64,000 nucleotides of DNA, from contig JARGSG010000014.1 in NCBI GenBank assembly GCA_030374805.1, positions 62,001-126,000 on the forward strand, written 5' to 3'. Source of the stretch: Gracilaria gracilis (taxonomy: Eukaryota > Rhodophyta > Florideophyceae > Gracilariales > Gracilariaceae). Of this stretch, positions 1 through 8,789 are shown piece after piece (within the stretch, counting starts at the first letter, position 1; every line of letters starts with the position of its first letter). The translations under genes were made by a program, and so were the position numbers. A model generated the notes under the pieces. The model was not told the DNA's origin. It saw only the letters and a program-made list of their open reading frames with translations, and made no database searches.

Positions 1-1396
1 TTCACATGGGCTCCAAACACATCGGCTTCCTTCTCCTCCGTAGTTTTCCTTCCCCCAGCTGTGTGAGCAAACTTCTCATGCTGGAAATTTAAGTGCTCCC
101 TTAATATGGTTCTCTGCTCCTGAAAAACTTTGTTGGAGAAGTCGACGCCTTTTGAAAGCTCCCCCAGTTCTTTCTGACTCCCACTGTATCGCCCACTGGA
201 GCTTCGCTTCTTGCGAAAAGAAAATGCTTCTTCCTCGGGAGAGTTGATTGCCAGACCTTCTTCGACGCCTCCCTCGGAGTCCTCGACCAATTTTGACGTG
301 GTCTCAATAAATTCGACGGCCTCATTTGCGGTTCCTAACCGCGCCACAATGAAGAATACGTACGCGCGCTTCGACTCGGCTGTCTGTTGACTGCCGACCG
401 TCATTCGGAGAAAGCTGGAAATATTGCCCGGGTTGTTTTGGCCCGACTTCGACCAGTTAGCTTTAGCAGTAGTAACCAGTTTCCTCACACTATCATACTG
501 GTTCTTTAGCACCGATGCAGTTCGTAGACACAAGGGCCTTTTGTTGGAATCCACCTCATCCAAACTTCCCGTAAACGAACATCTCGACTCGACTTGCAAA
601 TCGTTGAACCGACTACCAACAACCTCCCAGAACGACTCCCTTGTTACATTGGCATCCAACTCAGAATGGCTCAGCGTCCCTCCGTTGGCTTTGCGAGCGC
701 GTTCTTCGCCATATCGTCGTCACGCAATATAACGCAGAGCCTGACAAATTCGTTAAGAGAGAAACTAGGATCCGCAGGGGGCCCCAACTCTGCGGAGAAC
801 GGGAATTTGGGTGACGACGGTTTGGCACTTTTGAATGCAAGGATTGTATCTGCTACTTTTTGGCGGTCCAATGGGTGAAGCATGTCCACGAACGCGCCAA
901 CCTCCGGTAGCTTTGACAAAGTTGAATTAAGACCTTTGGTTTCACTCTCCCAAACCAAGTAGCCCTTCATTTCTTCGTTTTTGGAGAACCAATCGCGGAT
1001 ACTCACGTCCTCAAAGCTCTTTAAATGAAGAAAGAGCACCAGTTGGGACACAAGTTGTGCGTGTTGACGGTTCCGGATTTTGAGCTTGAACGGCTTGCAC
1101 AGCTTTCGAAGTTCTTTGACCGTTTTGCTGAGCAAAAAAGAGTAGACGAAGGCCATACGATTGCTTTCACGAAATTCTGGGTCATTGTATGGAGATACGG
1201 TGACGGCGGAAGATGAAGTTATTATACGGGAGGTTGGTGGATGATTCGGCGAAGAGTTGGGAGGGGGTTGCACGGGACGGTCTTGGGTGGTCGTATGCGT
1301 AGTACGCAGCGCAGCTGATGTTGGGTGTTTTCTGGGGCTGCGTCGCAAAGGAGGGGGAAGGGGGTCTGAACCATGCCGGGGAGGCGGCGATGCCAT
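1..1396 (-). pseudogene. SAP-like / Myb-SANT-like DNA-binding protein, broken, 3' end outside window
   Basis: Starts at ATG 1396 (MASPPPRHGSD) with a Pro/Ser/Thr-rich leader. A basic helical stretch follows (KTVKELRKLCKPFKLKI...QLVSQLVLFL) that resembles a SAP domain. The first frame ends at 671-673. From about 690 the next frame is open to base 1 and carries a Myb/SANT-like module: a TLSHSELDANVT start, then FWEVVGSRFNDL and SVLKNQYDSVRKLV, followed by an acidic/basic tail with a coiled-coil look. The two halves look like one protein split by a single frameshift near 675-690, because both are long and continuous and no GT-AG intron is obvious. SAP plus Myb-like architecture is often found in transposon-encoded or chromatin proteins, and which applies here is not known. 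The C-terminus lies beyond the window. Confidence 0.5.
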
Positions 1397-1785
1397 ACTT
1401 CGGAGATCGGAGAAGCACGGTGGTGCCTTGGGTGCGTCGGTGGGGAACGCAACGCAACATCATTGCGCCAGAGAGCCCCTGTATATTGCTCCGCTCGGCG
1501 CAGGATGCAGCTGGAAGTACTATGCACCCTACTGGGTTGAACTGGACCGGAAAACCCGATGAGTCCCTGAAGTAAATGATTGGCAATCGTGCTACCAAGT
1601 GGTACAGTTTAGTTCGGGAGCGCCTTCGCCTTACAGACGGTGGGCTTCAAAGAAATTGAAAGGGGCGTTCACGGGCATACAGAGGGTCAGCCCGCCCGGA
1701 GCTGCGTGAGCCAATGAAAAGGCGTATATGTGCGTTCACGGTCGCCGTTCACGCACGTTCACGCTTGTTTAGACACCGCCTCAGT
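1397..1785. other. No gene recognised; clustered GTTCACG motifs
   Basis: Upstream region of the SAP/Myb-like gene. Several open stretches here overlap in multiple frames and look like nothing known. Around 1735-1768 the heptamer GTTCACG recurs four times within about 35 bp. It may be a simple direct repeat or a binding-site cluster. Confidence 0.3.
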
Positions 1786-1984
1786 CACGGCGCGTGGACA
1801 GCGGCCCGGGGTGTAGTGGCGCTTCATCAGTGCCGTGATGAAGCGCCACTCCACCCCGGACCGCTGTCCGAAAAATTAAATTTTGGTTTACTTTTTCTCC
1901 CACGGCGCATGGAAAGCGGACCGCCTCGCGTGGCACTTCATCAGAGCCGTGATGGAGCGCCACTGCACCACGGACCGCTGTCCG
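1786..1984. repeat. Two tandem copies of a long nested hairpin repeat
   Basis: Two units of about 85 bp start at 1786 (CACGGCGCGTGGA) and 1901 (CACGGCGCATGGA), 115 bp apart, and both end in CCGCTGTCCG. Unit 1 is a nested inverted repeat. Outer arms GGACAGCGG (1796-1804) and CCGCTGTCC (1861-1869) enclose perfect inner arms GTGGCGCTTCATCA (1816-1829) and TGATGAAGCGCCAC (1836-1849) with a 6-nt loop. Unit 2 keeps the layout with several mismatches. An AT-rich spacer separates the units. They could be the end of a foldback element, a transposase-binding subterminal repeat or a structured RNA. Confidence 0.8.
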
Positions 1985-2360
1985 GAGAGCCGTAAATTAT
2001 AACTTCGCCTATAGTTCCATATCTAGGAATTACCGCACCCCCCTCCCATCCCTGCCCTCTCTTATAACTGTTTATCACCGCATAAGCCCCCCTAAAATCG
2101 CCCAAGCCCCTTCTATTTCTCTAATTCAGAGTTCTGGTACCGTTTTGGCGTCTGAACTCTTCCTTCACATCGCTAATTCCGTAGCCGTCTGCCGTCCGCT
2201 CCCGTCTACCATCCGCACTCATCTCTCGTTCGCTGCCGTCTCTCGTCAGCTTCCGTCCGTTCGCCCTCGCCGTCCGCTGCCGACGTCAATCATCTGTTTT
2301 CTCACGATCGCTCGCGTTCTCTTTCCGTCTTTATAATACAGCCCCCCGTTATTGTTTAAA
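1985..2360 (+). other. Leader region before the methyltransferase-SET gene
   Basis: Pyrimidine-rich DNA with repeated CCGTC(C/T)GC words (2185-2290) that looks like a 5' UTR or promoter. No TATA box is convincing. The in-frame TTG at 2352 was not taken as the start because ATG 2361 follows and opens a typical N-terminus. Confidence 0.3.
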
Positions 2361-5300
2361 ATGGCTGCCGCCACCACATCCAGGTCTAAGTCACCGTCAC
2401 CGGCACCTCCGACATCCGACATGAAGGTTGGAAAAATGTTGGGTTCTGGGGATGATCTTCTCACCGCGTGTCTCGCCATTCGTGATCACCATGCGTCGAC
2501 GATGCGAGAGGAAGACGAACCTAGGAAAGTGGGACACAGCGAATTCGTTCAATATATCATCAAGAATCGCACTACCCTAGACGTTGCCAAGAAGTGCTTC
2601 TCTATCCTTCTCGGACCCACTCACCCGTCATACAGCGACGATGAGCTCACGGCTGTGTCCGGGAAGGGTTCGTACCGTCAGCTGTATCTGTCTACGAAGT
2701 TGCTTGACATCATGGACGGAGACAGAGACAGGCGTGTGAGGGATTTTTGGAATGCTTATACGAGAGTGGACTTTCAAGGAATACCGAAGAATGTGACGTT
2801 AACCGAATTCTTCAAGTTCATGAGTATAGCTCCAAGGCGTGTGGGCCGGATAGTTCCCCCTTTCGGTACGAGCATCGATACAAATTTCCAGAGAGTTCTC
2901 TTTCTTTCCCTTATTCAAAAATTATCTATGGAAAAGCGCCTTCGGGGCCATAAGAGGCGTAAGGGGGGAGAAGGGATATTCCACCCCTTTTGGAAATAAG
3001 CAAATATCGCAGAATCTCCAAGCTCAGCGTGCGGGTTTTGGTTTGCAGCTGGTAACAAAGGCCTGGGATTGTTTCTTCCAATTTCTGGGATTCCCTAGCG
3101 CTGAGGTCATGGTTCTCCCTTTCCTACTGCTCTTGTACGATGACATGCAGTTTAAATCTATTGAAACGCGTTCTCAAGGGTTCCTGCACAAGGACAACGA
3201 CCATCGCTTGCTACCGAGCAACACGCAAACTCTTCGGGAAGACGAGGCCCAATCGTGGGCATGGAATCTTCCGGAGGACATTGATGTGGCCCTCCGAACG
3301 CTTGCGAAGGAGTTCATTTCTGATCTGAATAAGGTTGTTTTCAACGAGCAGTTGTACACAATATCAGAACCTGGACGATGGGCCGTTCTAAAGACGTTTC
3401 ACAGGGACCCGTCAAGAGCGTTTGCTCAGAGATTTGGTTGTTTCTCTAACTCGCTTATGTCCTCCATCTTGGAGACAAAAATCCCTTTGAAAATCAAAGA
3501 AACACTCAGGGTCCCTGATATACCTCTCACGCCGATATCGAAACCGGAGTCTGCCATCGAAATTCATGATGATGACGATGAGCAGTTGGAAAGGGGAAAT
3601 CCTTTGGAGGGGAAACAAGGAGGGGATGGAGATGGCGGAAGTGGAATGGATGTAGTGGGTGAGAGTGGGAATGAAGATGTTGGTGAACAGTCGTCCGGCG
3701 CTGACATACAGCCTCCTCCTGCCATTTCCTCGTTGGACGATAAAATGGCATTCCAACGTTGTGAACTGGAGATGGAGAAATACTTTCGAATTTAAAATTG
3801 CGGGTTCGAGGATAGGGTGGAAACGGACGAGACTCTGCGAAACAACGGAGTCTCTTCATTGGGGATAGTTCCACTGGTTCTTATGGACCCACCATACAAC
3901 ATAAGGGCCGATAAGAACCGGGAGAACAGTTGGTACGATATGCTGAGCGCTGAGCATATGAAGAAGGCGGCAAAGCTTATATCAAGGCTGCAGCGTCCAG
4001 GGGGTCATTTCGTTATCTTCTGTGCATTGGAAGAGGTGAACCACTGGACGAGGGTGCTTTCTCTTATTAAAGCAAATGACGAGCAAGGGGTTCCGAGGCG
4101 ATCGTTTGTTGCGGACCAGGTCCCAATTCATTTTATACGGTCGTAAGGAAACCCCATGCGAAACCCGGGACGCAGGTCCTGCTCCTTGCTCCCTGCCATA
4201 AAGTATGCAATACATGGTGTTCGAAGTGGCCTCGCTTATGCACAGCAGCATGCGATGGTGAACTATGAGAACTTCAACTACGTGCAGTCGAGTTATCCAG
4301 GGTACCACAGTGTTATTGACCAGGTACCGCCCATGTCCAATGGGGAGACTCTTCAATGAACAAGAAAGAAGGAGGGTGGGGGCTACATGTTGCAAAAGGT
4401 GAGTTCGGAACAAAAACCTCGCGCGTTGTTGAAAAAGCTGATTAACAGATTTTCGCAGCCAGGTGATACAGTGGTGGACTTGTTGGCGGGAAATTTTTCG
4501 ACTGCCATGGCATGCATGAAGTTACAATGTCTTCGGAAGTTTATTGGTTGTGAGCTGGACCCTGACTGTTTTGCGCATGCTAGGCACATGGCAATTATTC
4601 AGTTCGCGATGTGCATGCGTGATAATGAGACGGAAATTCAAATTACGCAGGAGGTACGAAACTCTGTTAATCGCGCGATGGACTTATTTCCCAAGTGGAA
4701 CGCTCGTCCTTCACCATCATGGAAGGCTCCATCCGGCTTCCCACAGTATCAGAAGTTCCCACCGTATATTGTAGACTTCCTGGCATCGATGTGGCGGGAG
4801 GAAGGCATGGCCATGATCGGCAGGCGCAAAGCGCTGCATGATTGGCCGAAAACGTTGCTATGGAAGATGCGTCTCCTGGATTGGAACACGATGTTGGCAC
4901 TGAAGGCCACTATGTGTGGTTGTCGCATTGGGAAGTCGTCGATTCGTCACCATGACGCAGGAGTGGGAGTGTTTACCACGCGCTGTTTCATGAAGAACGA
5001 AGAGATATGTTTCTTTTACGGAACTCTAGTGTACCATGACTTAACGAAGAGGAAGGAGGTACACAAGAAGTATGGGGAAGGGTTGTTGGAAGTTACCGCC
5101 GCACGTTTTCGAACTTATGCGATGGAGGTTAGCCTGCGAGGCGAGGTATTCCGGAAACTCCCGGAAAAGAGACGAGAAGTACCTATAATCCGTGTATGGA
5201 TTGTCCCCGCTCCATTTTCGTTGGGTGGAAAAATTAACGACCCAAAATATATGGAAGGGGATAAAGATAGGGATGCAGTGGAGGAAGGCTTGAAACAGCG

Positions 5301-5484
5301 ACAGACTGCCAATGTGACTGTGAGTCGAACCCCAGGAACTGGGCGAACTCCACTTCAATTAAGAGAATACCGAATGCTTGCCGTCCGGGCACTTCGGGTT
5401 GTAGAAGTGAGAGAAGAGTTGTTTGCAGATTATGGTATGGAGTACACATGGGGTACGTCTTCGAATCATATAGTAATCGAGTAG
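2361..5484 (+). pseudogene. Fusion of beta-class DNA amino-methyltransferase and SET domain, broken
   Basis: The N-terminal part (2361-3790) has a helical region of unknown type, then an acidic linker with IHDDDDEQ. At about 3865 comes VLMDPPYNIR, catalytic motif IV of N6-adenine/N4-cytosine DNA methyltransferases. Further on comes EQKPRALLKKLINRFS...GDTVVDLLAG (4405-4500), matching motifs X and I with the degenerate glycine motif DLLAGN. Motif IV before motif I is the beta-class order. From about 4950 a SET domain follows: GVGVFTTRCFMKNEEICFFYG, then INDPKY and ANVTV where NHSCxPN is usual, then LAVRALRVVEVREELFADYG (approx. 5365-5435). From 2998 on, nearly all the sequence lies in one frame with about three in-frame stops, and the first segment is one frame away. 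The copy is decayed, but the domain order is clear. It could be a dead transposon-borne epigenetic enzyme or a decayed host gene. Confidence 0.7.
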
Positions 5485-5963
5485 AGCTCAATTGATTTAT
5501 GACTTATAGAACCAAAAGGTGTACCATAGTATGTGTAAAATCGAATTGTGTACATTTTATTACGCTTTCTCTCTAACTCTCGTGTTCCACAGGGGGGGAC
5601 GAGAACTCCTCCAATTGAGTGGGTGTCGTCACTTTTATCATCCAGTGACGTGAACAAAATGGGAATAAAATTCGGGGGAGTGGGAAGTACATGGAATAGA
5701 AGATAAGTAGTACATGTGATATCATTTGAAAGTGTAACAGTTTTGGCAGTGAGGTTTCGTACAGGAAGGGAAATTTCCATCCCAATTTTTGGAAAGTGAT
5801 TCCGAAAATTACTAAAACGGTGCAATATTTCTACCACACGTCGAGTGGAGGTGTGCGTTTCACGGGAGACCTGCGATCACGTCGAGCGGCGAACACGTCT
5901 TGCGGCGAGCGGCGACAACATCTAGAGCGCACCGCCGGGCGCATCGTCGTCGTCCAATTTCAT
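5485..5963. other. Spacer, no gene seen
   Basis: AT-rich 3' flank of the methyltransferase-SET gene followed by a GC-richer leader. Short words CGTCGAG(T/C)GG and GAGCGGCGA(A/C) repeat around 5840-5915. No coding similarity was recognised. Confidence 0.3.
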
Positions 5964-5986
5964 ATGGGGAAACGTATAACGAGAAG

Positions 5987-6014
5987 TGCGAATGCGAATG
6001 CGAATGCGAATGCG
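5987..6014 (+). repeat. Hexanucleotide tandem repeat (TGCGAA)n
   Basis: Four and a half copies of TGCGAA inside the N-terminal coding part of copy 1, encoding alternating Ala-Asn. The length is a multiple of three, so it can vary without breaking the frame. Confidence 0.85.
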
Positions 6015-6225
6015 GAGGATGTAAGCGGGCGAGCGTCAAAAGGGCGAACGCGTGCAGAGGTGGTAGGTCGAGTTCGCGAAGATGGCTTGGGTAGTAATAC
6101 GCGTGCGCCTCGAAGCGGCGATGTGGAAAATGGCGAGGGCGGTATTGGGCGTACTTCGCGCCCTCCTCGAAGCGGATTACGTGGGAAAGGTAGGAAGAAA
6201 CTGGGATACGTGATCGAGGCCTTTG

Positions 6226-6289
6226 GAGCGAACCGAGCGAACCGAGCGCACCGAGCAAACGGAGCGAACCCAGCGAACCGAGCGAACGG
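6226..6289 (+). repeat. Nine-base tandem repeat (AGCGAACCG)n
   Basis: About seven imperfect 9-bp units encoding Ala-Asn-Arg triplets (variants AHR, ANG, ANP) in the frame that starts at 5964. A GGTAAG sequence follows at once and could act as a 5' splice site, ending the first exon of copy 1. This is inference. Confidence 0.8.
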
Positions 6290-8657
6290 TAAGTGCTTTG
6301 GTAACACAAGCTACTCCGCTTCCACATGAGATGGGAAATGGAGGAGGCGAAAGCAGGGGAGGGATGGGAGGAAGGCAGGGGGATGATGCGCTGGGCGGTA
6401 GGGATAGAGGTGGGCGGGGAAGGGGCGATGACTCGACGCAAGTTGTAGAGGAAGGCAAGTGGGAAGATGTCATAGAGAAGGGGAGGGAGTGTCGCAGTGG
6501 GGAGGAGGGAAGCACGATAGCAAGAAGTACTAGTGGGATAGTTAGCCGTGGTATTAGAGGGAAGGAGGGAGAGAGAGTGGCTGCGGTTGCCTTTAGGGAG
6601 GGGAGGGGTCGCGGAAGGAGGAGGCGTTCATGAGGCGAGGAACGAAGGCATGAAGGTTGTGGTTGATGTTAGGAGGAATCGAATGGTGGGCAGAGAAAGA
6701 ACTGGTGGACCGCGACATACTTCGATGCGGGAGGAAGAGGAAGGGGGGGTATGAGGCATATGAGGAAGCATAGAAACGCAGAAGACAGTGAGAGGCGAAT
6801 TGGGCGTGTGGGCGATGGAATGGGGAGCCACGCCAATGTGAAGAGGATGGAATGGCTCCGAGACAATTTACCCGGAAGAGTTGTAGGACGTAGCAGTGGG
6901 GGATCAGTGATTGAGAATGTGAGAGACAATATACCAGTGGATGGGAGGGTATTCGAAGGAGAAGATGTCGTTGTCGGAAACAGGCATAGAACTGGAGAGG
7001 ACTTGGTGGAAACCGCGGTACGAACGCCTGAAGGAATACGTGTGACGCATAATGCCGTTCGGATTGAGAACGATGTGCATGAAGCAGGAGTCGACGATTC
7101 TGGGGATCGTGGAGAGAGGAACGGAGCAAGGGAATTGGGAACTACAGGAATAGCAGAAGGAGGTGACGACAACTTACGCGAGTTGCCAAGGTTTGCACCG
7201 GTTGAGAGGGTGAATTCGTTGAAAGGGAAGCGGGGAAATATGAAGGAGGATCACTTCACCATGATGATGAGTTTGAAGCTCACGCAGAAAGAATTGGAAC
7301 GGGTGAGGGAGGAGCTGAAGCAGCAAAATGTGTTGATTGAAAGTTTAAGGGAGGCTGTGAAGGGTAGGAAGCGAAGAAGGTGTGGGAAGGAAGTAAACGG
7401 GCGTCGAAAACATGAAATAGAGGTGCGAGAATGTTTTTACGGATTTGCAAGGGCTGTATATGATAAGATTCTCCATTATGCGAAGGGTGAGGCGTCAAAA
7501 CTCTGTTTTGACACGGAGAACGTTGGTAGGAGCTGGAAGAACAAGGGTGAGACGGTGGGAAAAAGTAGGGAGGGCAGCATATTTGTGGTTGGGGGGAAGG
7601 AGATGGTACCTCGGTGCCCGTATCAAGTGATATATGAGATGAGGGCGTATACGCCATCGACGGAGGGAGGAAGTGATGTGCTGTTGAAGTATGTGGGGGA
7701 GACGGGAATAATTGGAGATATTGGGAGACGATACGGGAAGCGGGAAGGAAACAGGAGTGTGTGGATAATGTGAGTGCGGACAAGTGTCTGAGGCAGCGGA
7801 TGAGGCAGACATTAAGCCATGTGATTGGGGTGCGGAAGCGGGCGGCTCGCGACAAATTATTCTCCATCCTCGGATATGATTTGATTGCGAAACGTGCGAA
7901 ACCTACTGAGGGTACTGAGCTATGGGAAGAGCTAAAGCAGCAGATGGGGGAGGAGCGCGAGAAGCTGATGGGAAGGGAAGAGGGCGGGGAGAATGAGTTG
8001 TATGCGTGGAGAACGAGCCGGTTCGAAGACCTTGCGTATTCCGGGTCTCGTGCGGCTGGGCCACCATGGGAGGTTGATGATGAAGATATGTACTTCAAGA
8101 ATGGGATGGTGGTGGCAGTGTTGGAGGGGTATATGGGATACGCAGTGAAGAGGCAAAGTAACGGTGAGCGAGAGTACGTGGATGGGACCGTGATGCACAT
8201 TGCGAGACTTGACGCCTGGATTGCCTGTGTGGTGAAAACTATGAACGTGGTTGTGGGACGTGGAGAGCAAAGACAGCTTTTGTTCTCTACTTTGTATGGG
8301 AATTATCTACCTGGGGCTGTGGAAGGAATACTGGGGGTAGCCTGGCAATTGCTACAGGAGGTGCATGCCGAGGAATTTGAAAACGATAGGTTTGTGGATG
8401 GAGATCCGAGGTGTGTGTCGGGAAACTCTGGGAGAACTGCGACAGTTGGGCTGTGGGTATCATCGAGGGAGAAGATATACCTAGCTGTGAGGGAGGACTA
8501 TTTTATGGCAAAACTAACACGGAGACTAGGTGCAGTTCTTGATTGTTACATAACGGCCTGTCGACCGGAAGACGCGAGTTTCTGGCGGTTGGTGGCACAC
8601 CGAGCGGAACGCAGGGATGATACAGGGGTTGAGCGTAGGGAAGAGGCGGGCTACTAA

Positions 8658-8789
8658 GGATAGAATGAGGTGCAGTGGGGGGGGAAGGGGTGGAGGTATG
8701 TGTGGGATGGGGAAGAGATGATTCTTCTTTCTCATGTCATGCGTATCTTCACTCCTTCCAATTGAAACGAAGCGGGTTTAAATTTTTAT
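8658..8789. other. Spacer between copy 1 and the Plavaka-type transposase
   Basis: Purine-rich on the plus strand. Convergent 3' ends of the two coding regions meet here. No clear terminal inverted repeat was seen. Confidence 0.3.

Larger units (their letters stand above)
5964..8657 (+). pseudogene. Unknown coiled-coil gene family, copy 1
   Basis: Best start is ATG 5964 (MGKRITRS), followed by Ala-Asn and Ala-Asn-Arg micro-repeats and a Gly/Arg/Glu-rich low-complexity region. Around 7200-7370 is a heptad-rich coiled coil (VERVNSLKGKRGNMKEDHF, LTQKELERVREELKQQNVL, then basic KGRKRRR). The C-terminal part (about 7600-8520) is conserved with copy 2 at 12720-15155: MVPRC...EMRAYTP(S/A)TEGGSDVLLKY, VSADKCL(R/K)QR, VIGVRKRAAR, LLGYDLIAKRAKP, YVDGTVMH(I/F)ARLDAWI. 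I do not recognise the C-terminal domain. The copy is broken in at least one place in the middle, since copy 2 reads through the same stretch. Repetition in inverted orientation suggests a mobile or transposon-carried gene, possibly its structural or nucleic-acid-binding protein. Confidence 0.55.

Noticed and set aside
1257-1575. Gly/Arg-rich open frames on the plus strand opposite the SAP/Myb-like gene
   Set aside because: They are antisense shadows of the Pro/Ser-rich leader.
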